Assembly (NCBI GenBank): GCA_033557835.1
Contig: JAWQRO010000009.1
Span: 29,410 to 93,409, forward strand
DNA length: 64,000 nt
Reading direction: 5' to 3'
Source of the DNA: Helochares maculicollis
Taxonomy: Eukaryota > Arthropoda > Insecta > Coleoptera > Hydrophilidae
Part shown: positions 1 to 12,000 of the stretch, piece after piece
Position numbering within the stretch: the stretch's first letter is position 1
Layout: every line of letters begins with the position of its first letter
Made by a program: the position numbers and the translations under genes
The notes under the pieces: model-generated
Databases searched by the model: none
Told to the model about the DNA's origin: nothing
Seen by the model: the letters and a program-made list of their open reading frames with translations, nothing else

Positions 1-879
1 TTGAGGTATGTAGGACTATTGGAAGTACCCGTTTACCTACACAGTTTTGAAATTTTTCCAAGTAAAGTAGTCTTTGAAATTAAACCATCGGAATGAAATT
101 TCGTACACATCTTAAATATCCCAAAAAACTGACTGATGCAAATTTTCAACATGATCGGAGCACCGGAAGTACTATTTTTATAATTTTGAAAATTCCAATT
201 TTAGTTGACTTTGGAATGAAAATTTTTACAAAAATGTTACAAAAATTCTTAGCATGGAAAATATAGCAATAACAAATAGTTCCGTGTAAATTTGAAACCC
301 GGAAGTGGAACTTTACCGTCATAAATTTCATTTTTACATTCCCGTATACCATACGAAGTACAATAAAGGGAAGGTATTGGGATCGTGAAAACATTTGATC
401 TCGGGATTTTGACGGATCTCCACGTTTTGAGTGCCCCTGAATCCATTTTGACCATTTTTGGCACGTCAGTAAGTGTCTAAACATGATAACGGTCAGACCG
501 TTTGAGCTGGAACAATGAAATTTGGCCTACGGCCATTATCAATAAAACTTAGATCTGTATCAACTTTTTAGGCCTGTAGGAGCACCGAAAGTACCCGTTT
601 ACCTACACAGTTTTGAAATTTTTCCAAGTAAAGTAGTCTTTAAAATTAAACTATCGAAATGAAATTTCGTACACATCTTAAATATTGCAAAAAACGGACA
701 CATACAAATTTTCAACACGATCGGAGCACCGGAAGTACTATTTTTATAATTTTGGAAATTCCAATTTTAGTAGGCCTTGGAATGAAAAATTTTACAAAAA
801 TGCCTAGCATGGAAAATATAGCAATAAGAAATAGTTCCGTTTAAATTTGAAAACCGGAAGTGGGACTTTACCGTCATAA
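1..879 (+). repeat. Repeat module A, 1.5 units
   Basis: Contains the landmark order of module A: GTTTACCTACACAG near 31 and again near 597, so one unit is about 566 bp. Also present are CCGGAAGTGG ACTTTACCGTCA near 300 and 855, and a degenerate hairpin core near 340-368. The block is cut by the window edge on the left and joins module F on the right. Confidence 0.85.
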
Positions 880-1345
880 CGGTGCCGCAGACGGTTTCTG
901 CATAATATTCTTTAACCCAGCATGGTCTATCGGCATTATTTTGATTATGTCAGGAGTCCCAAATTAGGCAAATTTTCAACATTTTTATTTATAGTTAGAA
1001 AATAGCAGATCGTGTTTACATTGCCGTTCTAAGCATGTGGTTTAAAAAATGGAAATGAATTCTGCAACACTCTGCACAGAAGGGGATTAAAGGGAAAAAA
1101 GACAGTTTTATTCGATAATATATTTATTTGGTTTAGAAATTCACATCACAAATAAAATATGCAATAATGAATTGAATAGAAAATTTGATATGTATAGTTA
1201 ATAAACCAGCCTTTCGTGTAAAATATTCTCTATAATCAAGGTAACTTCGATAAATAATATATATTTTCATATAATATTGCTCATCGGGAACATAAACCTC
1301 CACTGCTAGTCGAAAAAATATATTTTTGACATAAAGTTCATTTTT
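880..1345 (+). repeat. Repeat module F, left copy
   Basis: About 450 bp nearly matching the reverse complement of 40978-41404; shared stretches include the CCAGCATGGTCTATCGGCAT start. It sits between modules A and D and is flanked by CATAA on both sides (near 875 and 1331), which may be a 5-bp target duplication. It has no ORF. Confidence 0.75.
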
Positions 1346-1605
1346 TTATGAATTTATGTTCTAAAATTGGACCCTTCCTTTAGTTATGAGTTTACATTTT
1401 AAAATTGAAGCCTTCGCAAAGGGTTTTTACAAGCGTTCCATATTGCAGACTAGTGAATAGTATATATATATATATATTTTTTTTTACACACAAAGTTTTA
1501 TACAGTACATAAAGAAATATGAAAAATATTCCCATGATATATATGTACTGATAAAGAATGGAATATTGCTTAATTAATGCGTTGAATATAGACATTAACG
1601 TTAGT
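1346..1605 (+). repeat. Repeat module D
   Basis: Starts with ATGAATTTATGTTCTAAAAT and runs through a TA-rich tract. Matching copies lie at 19570-19800 (minus), 26730-26850, 30990-31200 and 55990-56240 (minus), always adjoining module A or the end motif C. Confidence 0.75.
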
Positions 1606-1639
1606 GTTAATTATGTATATTAAAACTTTTGCTTTTAGT

Positions 1640-2170
1640 TTGCTCAAAAATTGTTACAGTTTTTGCAAGATTTCCAGCTGGGATGCTGCGGAATCAAGAA
1701 TTACCGTGAATACACCTATACATGGTTTTAATTTGCTTATCGAGTCAAACTTTGGCTAATATTAGTCAAAAATATTTATTATGACTTAATATCATAATAA
1801 TACATGTCAGAAATAAGAAAACGTAATGGCTCAGCGGTAAAGACACATGTTTACTAATGCAAAGGTCAAGGATTCGAGTCTGGCCGCCGGCGATTTTACT
1901 TTTTTTTCTGCAATTGATTTTAAATCTTTCTTTTGACTCAAATGCGAATAATAAAAATTATAATGTAACATTTATTTACAACATGAGGAAAATGAAGTGT
2001 TGTTATTCAATTATATTGCTTGCGTAGAAAATATTAGATTTGAAAATTAAAGTTGACTTTATACGCATGAACATGGAAAATCCACATTAAGTATTTTTCT
2101 TCTTCTTCTACGATATAACAGTCGGCGTCGATTCTCAGCCTGTCAGTTTCGTTTGTGAGGTTATAAATTT
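1640..2170 (+). repeat. Repeat module B with tRNA-like segment
   Basis: Body shared with the B copies at 7120, 18460, 23600, 24400, 32430, 34890 and 62300. It holds a tRNA-like segment at 1822-1891, with an A-box-like TGGCTCAGCGGT and a B-box-like GATTCGAGTC. A conserved block follows (AAATATTAGATTTGAAAAT, then CAGTCGGCGTCGATTCTCAG). Confidence 0.8.
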
Positions 2171-4025
2171 TAAAAAATAGAATCGTGCAAGTGTTACAAG
2201 ATTTACAAAAATTCGTTAGGGAATTAAGGCTGTAATTCAGCTGGAGCATAGTGTTCTGGGTAAGTGCGGTGTTTTTATAGGCGGGCAGTGGATGAGCCAC
2301 TGCCGATTCTGACACTACTAAATAATTTTTATGTCGATGATCCTTTTGTGCGGCCTCCTCGGCCATAAACTCGTCAAATGTGGATGTAGGAGTTCGTTTC
2401 TGAAGGTTAACTCTCGGCTGGAACTGAATTCGGCAAGGTTACGTCGAGATTCAGTGGGGAAGGGGTTCAATTAAGCGGAAGGGGGCCTCCACGAAGCGGA
2501 ATAAGCCTGCAGGCACGTGGAATAAACCTGAGGGGCAAATACGTGTGAAGAATCTCATCGACGCGAGAAGTCGAATAAATTCCCATCATCTCCCTCTTTG
2601 ACTTTCGTCCTCCCATCTGCGACAGCACATCTTAACTAATTAAGAGCCGTCGATGGCCTGTATCTGTTTCGGGATTTGTAAATTGGAGCAAATTCGAGCG
2701 CGATCTGGGTCGCGGCGTTAACGTCGATCGGGCAAAACGGCCTTTTCCGTAACGCCACGGCTCAATTCCACATCAAAGGACGCGTTTTCCAAATCCAATT
2801 TCCACTTAAGCAGAAAACGATCGTAATAACAGGGAGACCTCCCGCATCCATCGTTTCCAATTCCTAGAGTGAGAGAGATTGAGAGGGGAGGGGGGGGGGC
2901 TAGAGATAGAGTAATTTTTTTATTTTCTCCGGTAACCCTTCGCGAGGATGCAAAGATGTAGGCATAATTTCCTGACCGAAAATTCCATCCAAGTCATCAA
3001 ACACGATAAAAGCGGCGCCGCCGCTCCCGGGACATGTTGTATTAACTCGCTTGTTAAAGTTTGAAAGTTTTAATAACATCTAGATGTTAGTCGAGTCTAT
3101 TCGCCCACAGCCCAACCCAACACACACACCAGAGCGGAGCGGGAGACGTGATCTAAAAGATAAAAAGCGCCAGCTCCGCTTTATATAATTCGATTTTAAA
3201 AAGTATTTAGGCAGGCACCTACCTTTTTATCAAAAAGATTATTTTCCCCGTCCGTTCGGGTACGTGCTTCGGCTGCCGTAACCCGTAGGCTCGCTTCCTC
3301 TTTTATTTCATCGGACTGGCACCGAACATAAAAATTTATAAGGGATACTCTAGCTCGGGGAATCGATACCGTGACGGTTGTTCTAACAACTTTGATGGCA
3401 AGAAAAAGGATACGACACATCTAAAATACTCTTTCTCCCAAATCTTACGTTTAACCAATATCGATGTTGGCATATTTTTTTTTACTTCGGGAGAGATCTC
3501 TTCTCTTCTACCGGAGTTGGTCTGACTGATGGACTGGATATGTGCTGATCTTCTATGTTTAGAAGTCATACTCAGCTGTGGGATGGCAGATCCTCTTCGT
3601 TAATTCGAAAGCGACCTCATCTTCGCCACTATACACGTTAGTAGCACCTGCTCCTAATTTGGATCGTCTCCCAAATCTCCCTGCCTGATTTGGTCTGAGT
3701 TGGTGGAAAACTTTTTATATACTGTCTTGGTGTACTAGCTTGACCAATCTTTTTTGCAGTTCGATAAGAAAATCCCAATTTTATGGCCTGAAATACACTT
3801 TACTATTCAATATTTAATACTCTCCCTGAGCATCAATACTCTTCCCTTCCTACGAGGTTCGAATTTATGACCTCCATCTTTGAAGTGAGAATCTGGAAGG
3901 GCTGCGAAATACGCTTCCCCATTTGTTATGACCTCATCATTTGATGAACAGCACTTCCCAGGCATGAATTTGTTTAGCGCTGGAAGTCGCTAGTGAGTAC
4001 GATGGATTCGAACAATTTAAACTTT
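2171..4025. other. No gene found
   Basis: Non-repetitive, moderately GC-rich sequence with a poly-G run near 2889-2899 and a few short ORFs that I do not recognise. No coding signature or RNA gene was seen. Confidence 0.5.
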
Positions 4026-4600
4026 AATTCGTGGATTTTAAGCGTTGTCAAAATGGTTCCGTGACACGGTGCATTGTCCTGAAGAAATAGTCCATAAACA
4101 TAATTCCTTTCGCATCCCTAAAAACTGATGCACTCTTGTTTTGATTCAGGATGATGGCGATAGACCCAAATCTTACCCACACACAAAATCCAGTTTGTCG
4201 TTTCGAAAACGCTCTAAATGTTACTGAGAAAATTGCATTCGAAAATGTTTACTCTCCATCGTTAGCGAATACGCCACTCATTGTGCACACACCTTGCTGA
4301 AGCCCAATAGTTCAGTCAAAATTTTGCTTATAGCAGATTGTTTAATGAGATACCTATTGTAGAACTTCCACTAAATCTCTTTCAGTCATTTGACGATTTT
4401 CCAAAACGATATCCTGTATTTTTCTGCGATTTTTGGTGTTGTTTCGGGTTTTGGACATCCTTGACGTAAATCGTCTTCACGACTTGTACCACCACGTTTA
4501 AATTCAGCAACGCATGTCGAAGATTCCTCACAGAAGATAAGGTATTACGACCATGAAAACTTTCATAGAAAAGATTTTCATAGACTTTCACGTTTTTAGT
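4026..4600 (-). mobile_element. Mariner-like transposase remnant
   Basis: On the minus strand, broken frames give DLRQGCPKPETTPKIAEK, the linker after the helix-turn-helix (4382-4560). Then comes WVYRHHPESKQECI (about 4130-4185), matching the mariner segment around the first catalytic Asp, although the Asp itself reads as another residue. Stops and frameshifts show it is dead. Confidence 0.75.
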
Positions 4601-4960
4601 GCCCCAGAGTCAATTTTGACCATTTTTGGTCTGTGTGTGTAGTTAAGTAAATACGACAGCGATCGTATTATTTTAAATGAAGCGATGAAATTTGATATGC
4701 AGCCATTATCGCAAAAACTTAGATCTGTATCAAGTTTTAAAGCGTGTAGGACAACCGGAAGTACCTGTTTACCTATACAGTTTTGAAAATTTTTCAAGTA
4801 AAGTAGTCTTTAAAATTAAGCTATCTGATTGAAAATGCGTGCACATCTTAAATATCACAGAAAAACGACAGATGCGAATTTTCAACATGATCGAAGCACC
4901 GGAAGTGCTATTTTCATAATTTTGAAAATTTCAATAGTGGGACTTTACCGTCATAAATAC
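4601..4960 (+). repeat. Repeat module A, partial
   Basis: Part of one A unit, from the AGTCAATTTTGACCATTTTT landmark to the GACTTTACCGTCATAAAT landmark. It abuts the mariner remnant to its left. Confidence 0.8.
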
Positions 4961-5126
4961 AATTTTTTAATTATGAATTTACGTTCTAAAATTCTTAAAA
5001 TAGGCGTTTAAATAAAGCTACAGACTTGAAATTTGTTACACTTTTGAAAGGCAGTAAAAAAAGTTATATTTAAAGAGTCAATGCGAAAGGGCTACTAGAG
5101 ACGGGCCTTTTTATTATAATTTTAAG

Positions 5127-6000
5127 AGGGGGGTCAATCACGGACAAGAGCTCGATTGGGGGTAAATCATTGAATATACTCCTAAATATGAATAATAGCG
5201 TAAATATCCATGTATAAATAAATGAACTGGTTGATGACTGACCGATTGACTCATCAATTCCGAGTCTAAATCGCTGAATTAAGCGAGTGAAATTACTTAA
5301 AGAAGTTGCCTCCATCGTGTAGGTAACAATAACTGAATCATTTTTTCAAATTCCTATTCTAAGTGAATCGAAATGGAAATTGAATGCTTTTGGAACGACT
5401 CCTATTTGTCAAAAACTAAAGAAACTACAAACACCAAAATTGTACTTTCAAAAACTTCATTCGAAATTGAAATTTAAATTTGTTCATTTTTCTAAAATTC
5501 AATCCACAAAAGGGATGCTCTTCCAACTTATCCTCCAGGCCTTGTCTTTCCAGACTCCCACGTATTTAGATCGCCGCAACATATCTTGGCTGGACAGAGC
5601 ATCACCAAACGCAGAGTTGCAAGTCGGACAATGCATCTCTTGATATATTGATTCCCGCGGCTACGATTTTTACATTCCCGTATGGGAAGGATCATAAAAC
5701 AATTTGACTTGGGGATTTTGATAGATCCTCACGTTTCAAATCCTCTGATTCTATTTTAACCATTTTTACATATTCGCATTACTATACAAAGTATAGCAAA
5801 AGGAAGGTATTGGGATCGTGAGAAAAATTCGACCTCGGGATTTTGGCAGATCTCCACGTTTTGAGTCCCCTGATTCCATTTTGACCATTTATGGCATGTT
5901 GTCTCTGTGTATGTGTGCTTCTGTATGTGTGTATGTAAACACGATAGTGATCAGACCATCTGAGGTGGACAGATCAACTTGAAATTTAATGCACGGCTTA
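5127..6000 (+). repeat. Modules E and A, left arm of an inverted pair
   Basis: 5127 to about 5770 is an inverted copy of about 7940-8575, differing by scattered single bases. The rest is module A with a hairpin core near 5790 and the CACGTTTTGAGTCCCCTGA landmark. The open frame at 5380-5643 is present in both arms, but I do not recognise it. Confidence 0.85.
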
Positions 6001-7115
6001 AGTACAACGAAAAATAGGTGGAATAGACCTCCTAGATTAATTTAATAAGGTCGTCTGGCAATGTCGTAGAGTTAAAGTGTGCGGACTTTCAGACAAACGA
6101 GGGTAATGTTAATCCAAATGCGTTTTAATGGTCTTTATGGATTAGCCCGAATTTAGCCGCGACCAAAAGATAATAATTCAACCAAAAGTTTAATTGAAAA
6201 CGAGATGATCCTTTATCCGCACATGCTGTATTCATTTGTTCGTGGCATAGATTACACCCTTATTATCCCTTTGCCCGAAATACTTTACGGCGCATTTAAC
6301 GCTGTGAAAATTTCAAGGAAATATTACTCAGTCGGGGCGCGAAAATGTAACGTTCATTTCCTCACTTCATCGATTTTTATGCAACCGATTTAGGAAATAA
6401 GCTCAATAGTTTACATTAATTAAAAAAAAAGAAATTTTTTCTACGGAAGTGGGCAGAGGCCTAAATGATGATTGATTTTGATGGCATTTCAATTTTTTGT
6501 GCCGAATATCTGTATGTTTGTGTTTGCGTTATCGATAAAAAATACATTAGCAAGCTAGAAACAACAGTTTTAGATGGCAAAGGAAGAGGGCCCCAAATTG
6601 GAAAATAACGAGCAATTTTGTTACCGTAATTGAGAAATGATTCGATTTGTGGAAACGTTTGCAAATCGGGTCGCCCGATCGAAATGATTTTTAGGTTTAT
6701 CGAGGGCGCAAGACAAACAAAAAAGCAAAACTAATGATTTGTTGGATGTAAGCAAGAGTCCCCCATTAGGATAATTAACTCCTCTGCGTAATGCGCACTT
6801 CACTCACGTATAATTTGTACCTTGTTTACAAAGTTCCCGATACCGTGTTTGTCAAATGCGAGTTTGATTGGGATAAATTAGATGTGAAAAGTTCAAAGAC
6901 GGGGCTGAAGTAGCTGTTTTATCGAATATGATTAGTCGACGTTTACCGATTCCTAAGACTTGCCATTTTATTAGATGTGTGCAGTCATTTATGATTTACG
7001 TTACCTTTCACGCAAAATGTTGATTTTAAAACCGTACTTTTCTCTGGGCCCGCTTTTGAATATACAGCACGTTTACTAACCGTGTTAGTCGAACTTCATT
7101 GGAAATTCTAGACAG
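6001..7115. other. No gene found
   Basis: Apparently single-copy, AT-rich DNA between the two arms of the E-A inverted pair. Only short ORFs without recognisable domains. Confidence 0.5.
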
Positions 7116-7119
7116 TATT

Positions 7120-8575
7120 ATGCTGCATAAAAGCACCTGCGGTTAATAATAACAACACTACAAACACCTACATGCGATGCAAAAATAAACACAAAAGTTT
7201 CAATTTTCATAAATTCAAACGGAAACGATACATAAATGCATTCTTTAGAATTCCAGCTAAAAATTTTCCTTAAGAATTGCAAAATTGAACGCTTGTAAAC
7301 CTGCATAAAAGACTAATTTGAAAGTGTGATCTCATAACCTAACAATCGGAAACGACATTCTGAGAATCGCCGCCGACTGCAATTGAAGAAGAAGAAGCAG
7401 CAACGTACGATTTAAAGTGAAGTTTCCATATGCACGCAAAATCTCAGTCGGCGCACGTCAATTATTTTCAATCAACTTTATTTTCCAAATCTAATATTTT
7501 CTACGTTAGGAATATAATTTTATAACAACTCCTCATTTTTCATTGTTGTAAATTAATTTTACATTATTAATTATTTAACACCCATCAAAATTAAAAATAT
7601 GATTTAAAATAAATTGTAGTAAAAATAAGACAAAAACTGGCGCGGCCAGGTTCGAACGCGGTACTATTGAGTTCGAAAGTGGATGTCTTGACTACTGAGC
7701 TATTAGGTTCACTCCTATTAGACATATATTATTGTGATATTAAATGATGATAGCTTAATTTTAAAGACTACTTTACTTGAAAATAATTCAAAACTGTGTA
7801 GGTAAACGGATAAGTCCGGTGGTCCTACGTGCCTCAAAAGTTGATACAGAACTAAGTTTTTGCGATAATAGCCGTTTAGCAACTTTCATCGCTCCACCTC
7901 AAACGGTCTGATCGCTATCGTGTTTAGACACACACAGAGCCAACATGTCAAAAATGGTCAAAATAGAATCAGGGGATTTGAAACGTGAGGATCTATCAAA
8001 ATCTTCAGGTCGAATTGTTTTATGATCCTTCCCATACGGGAATGTAAAAATCGTAGCCGCGGGAATCAATATATCAAGAGATGCATTGTCAGACTTGCAA
8101 GTCTGCGTTTGGTGATGCTCTGTCCAGCCAAGATATGTTGCGGCGATCTAAATACGTAGGAGTCTGGAAAGACAAGGCCTGGAGGATAAGTTGGAAGAGC
8201 ATCCCTTTTGTGGATTGAATTTTAGAAAAATGAGCAAATTTAAATTTAAATTTCGAATGAAGTTTTTGAAAGTACAATTTTCGTGTTTGTAGTTTCTTTA
8301 GTTTTTGACAAATAGGAGTCGTTACAAAAGCATTCAACTTCCATTTCGACTCACTTAGAATAGGAATTTGAAAAAATGATTCAGTTATTGTTACCTACAC
8401 GATGGAGGCAACTTGTTTAAGTAATTTCACTCGCTTTACTTCAGCGATTTAGACTCGGAATTGATGAGTCAATCGGTCAGTTATCAACCAGTGCATTTAT
8501 TTATACATGGATATTTACGCTATTATTCATATTTGGGTACCCCCAAACGAGCTCTTGTCCGTGATTGACCCCCTC
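7120..8575 (-). repeat. Composite repeat E-A-B (minus)
   Basis: Read on the minus strand: module E (8575-8060), a partial A unit (8060-7755), then module B (7750-7120) with its tRNA-like segment at 7638-7711. It ends near the ACAAACACCTACATGCGATG landmark. It gives the order E, A, B within one element of about 1.45 kb. Confidence 0.85.
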
Positions 8576-9018
8576 ATAAATGTCGTTAAAGCCGGGAGAG
8601 TCAATGCGGATCCCGTTGGTGTGGAAGAACATTAGGCTAGGAAAGTTTTTATGAGTGATAGTACACAAAAGCAATAAGCGAACGAATCGCCGACATAATC
8701 GTCTCGGTCGTGGGGCAAAGAAATCGCGCAGACCCGAACGGGATCCTTGCGGCGCACCGACCGCTACTCGAGTGAGGATAAAGAAGAGCGGTCTTTTCTG
8801 GATACATGACGTAAAAGTAATGGTAAAAGTAAGGTAAAGGTGATCGAAGAAGAAAAATAAGGAAGGTGGCGAAGGTTTTACCACGAGGGTACATCGATGC
8901 GTTCGTGGATGCACGAGAGGTGGTTATTTATTGATTGAATCAACAGCTGGTGGGTGTGTGCGCAGGAGTGTTGGAACCTTATTGGTGCCGGATCGTGACG
9001 CAGACAGTGTGGCAAAGG

Positions 9019-9025
9019 TATAAAG
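9019..9025 (+). promoter_or_regulatory. Candidate TATA box of prohormone-4
   Basis: TATAAAG lies 77 bp before the prohormone-4 ATG, in a moderately GC-rich stretch, so transcription could start near 9048-9055 with a short 5' UTR. No clear initiator is visible and no transcript evidence is available; an upstream non-coding exon is possible. Confidence 0.4.
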
Positions 9026-9095
9026 ATATACGGGAGGTGCAGGACGCTTGTTGTGAGCGGTCTCCGTTCCCGAGTTGTGTTTCTGCACCAGAGCC

Positions 9096-12000
9096 ATGGC
9101 ACGCGTGGCGTTAGCGCCGCACCCGCTGCTGCTTGTCACGGTGGTGGTGGCTGTGTGTGCAGCCATCCCCCATACCGTCATGGCCATAGACCTGAGCAGA
9201 CTATACGGACATCTGACTTACAAGAGGAACGGTAAGTCGAACATAAATCTCGTTTTTCCTCATACGCTCTCCCACCCGTCACGTCAACTCAATTCAACTC
9301 AACTCAACTCAACTCAACTTAACTCAAGTCAACTCACGTCGCGTCACGTCACATCACGTCACGTCACGTCACGTCACGTCACATCACATCACATCACTTC
9401 GCTTACTTACTTACTTTTTCTTTCATCCTTCATCTCTTCCGGACGATGCATTTTTAATCTCGTTTTCAAAGTAAATCGCTCGCGTACCGCAAATGTCCGG
9501 GGGCGACGTTAATATTCCGTCGCCCCTTTGTTCGCGGGAAGACACGAGGATTTTAACGAGCTATTTTTACGAGAACGCTACGGGGACGTGCATATGAGAA
9601 ACTCGATCAAATTTTCATTGCCTCTCTAAATTGTTGCTTCCCGCCATTTTTTGTGCAAACGAAATTTTATGTACGGGGGCGTTTGCATACTTATTTATGT
9701 GTTGCCTCGCTAACATCTGAAATCCATTTGCTCACCTAATTCGCTTCCGTTATCGAGACAATTTCATTTGTGCCTCGTTCCCTCAACAACGCACCTAAAT
9801 CTAGCGACCCGATTAAGCGAAGCGAAGATTATTGTTGTAGGAGACGTTCTACGTTCTTTTATAATTAAGCGCCTTCTCACTATAATCGCCAACATTTATT
9901 TTATTTGCTATATAAATGCGGCTTGAGTCTATCGAAACTGTATCGTAATAGTTCGCGCTACAATGAGACAAAATCAGTCGGAAGAGGAGCCACGGCGCGA
10001 TGCGACCAATGAGCGATGCGAAACGCTCGACACAAGGGGACAAAAGAGCAACGCGACAAACGAGCGACGCGACAAAAGAGCAACTCGACAAAAGGGCAAC
10101 TCGGCAAAGCAGCGACGCGACAAAAGAGCAACGCTACGAAGAACAACGCGACGAAAGAGCAACTCGACAGAAGAACAACGCGACAAATAGGAGATGCTCC
10201 CAAGAGGGTTTCAGTTAATAAAGGGAAACAAATCAGAACCAAAACAAAAGAGAATCAAAACAAAGGGATACCGAACCCTAAACAGCACAACAAACGCCAA
10301 CTTTCAAGATGCAAAATTGCGCCCACTTAGCTGTTAGTTTTTGGGGGCTAAAACCCGATCGACGAGCGGTGGGGCAGGAAGGTAGGAGGAAGCTCCGACG
10401 GCCGTCGACTTACATCGCAGCCCGGAGCCGGCTTGATAATTAATAATCCACACTCTTTACATATGAAAATAATTCTATTCTCCGTATAATTCGATCGTAA
10501 AAACCGAACCGGACTCGCATATAAAGATAAACCCCAACGGGGCAGCAATTGAAAAAACAAAGTACGTTCTGGGCGAATCGAAAAGACTCCAAATCGGTCC
10601 GCTTCGATGAGTTATGGTTCCACCGGAGCGTTAATCATTTATCGGGGTGGAAAACGTAAAAAACCAACAAATCTGAGAGCGGCCGTCCCAACGAACCGAT
10701 CCCGAAATACCCTGTTTACTCTACTCCAACGTTGAAAACGCTTTTCGGTTCCCTCGATTTCGTTTCGAACGACTTCGGTTCACCTGGATTCATTTTAGAT
10801 GAGTGGAGCTCGCCCGATTCGCTTCCCTTCGATTCGATAGAGCGCGATTGTTTGCGTATCGCACATCGTTCATTATTTGAATATGTCGGCATTGTTGCAG
10901 GGAAATCCATTAATTTTTCCGATGTTTACTCACCAGTCCCGGTTCTCGGTAAACAAACGAAAGCCTCGGGACGAAAAACAAATGTTCGGCGAATGTGTAG
11001 GGTCGGGGAAGTCAGTCGATATCGAAAAATTGCAAAAATAACACGGAGATAAAACGCATTTCGCAGGCCGCGCTAGGAAAAAACCGCACGCAACGTTAAT
11101 GAATACAAATTTATTCAAATTAATACCCCGGTTTTATGCGGTGTTCTTTATTAGTTGTTCGATTTACATACACGCGGTAACTTAATCTCGTTCGGAACCT
11201 AGTTTACCCGTGCCGTATCAAATTTCCGACGTTCATTTTCTCGACCTGGACCTGCGAAGGAGACCAAACCTTCTCGCCGAGCTCGATTTCGCGACACTTC
11301 CTCGAGGGTCCCGAATTCGAGCGCCGGGGAACACTCGCGCCGACTGTCGGAGGCGCTCGATTCGGTCCGCTGCGCCTCGCCAGCGCTTCGAAAACACGAA
11401 GGCGACGACGTTATCGCAAACAACGTCGTCGCGAGGGAAGAGCCCCGCTTCGGCAACGGTAACGGCAACCGCAGCATCCGATCTCGTATTGCAGCTGAAC
11501 AAATGCCGTCGAGGCCCGGCCTGGCGCGATGCGACGCGACACGACGTTCAGGAAACGCATCCGCGGCCCTCACTTGTTGCCCTAGTTCGGGGGAGTGAAA
11601 ATATCGATCGAGACGAAAATCCCGAGAATTAAAAAAGCAAAATGATATCTTCCCGGGGGCTGAGCGCGCATAGGAAATAAAAGGCCCCCGTTCGTTAAGT
11701 TGAAACCTGATGCACGTGTGATTCGAAAGGAAAACATTTTTGCCGGTCGAACGTTCCCACGTAGAAGAGGAATATTGATTTTATCGTAGGTGGACCTGAA
11801 ATAACGCCGTTATTCAAACTTCCTTTTGTTCGCGTCCCGCGACGAGCGGCCGAAAATAACGTTTGAATAACAAAAGAACAAAAGTGCCCAAGAACGGGAG
11901 GAGGACGGGAGTGAGAAGAAGAAGACGAAGAAGAAGAAGAAAAATTGATAAAAAAATGCGAAATGTTTTCGCGTTCCGCTCGAAGGCTCCTGAATGGAAA

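Noticed and set aside
659..844. Similar 60-residue frames in many A units (for example 659-844, 4829-5011, 30474-30659), suggesting a conserved small protein
   Set aside because: They are the same DNA repeat read in the same frame. Other copies carry stops or shifts, the opposite strand is equally open, and no start context is conserved.
1822..1891. Functional tRNA genes
   Set aside because: The box A and B strings are degenerate, stems do not pair well by eye, and the segment occurs only inside repeat module B.
5380..5643. Frame with DRRNISWLDRASPN as a possible gene
   Set aside because: It is repeated in the inverted arm at 8089-8337 with few changes and no family resemblance; better explained as repeat module E.
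8501..9187. Overlapping minus-strand frames upstream of and across prohormone-4 exon 1
   Set aside because: No recognisable domain; they overlap the promoter and exon 1 in antisense and have no splice or poly(A) support.
9963..10330. Arg/Thr/Gln-rich and Cys/Leu-rich frames on both strands
   Set aside because: They are translations of the 16-bp minisatellite.
10732..11632. Two long plus-strand frames of 106 and 140 codons in a GC-richer stretch
   Set aside because: Open length is explained by higher GC; no domains and no splice partners were found, and antisense frames of similar length exist.
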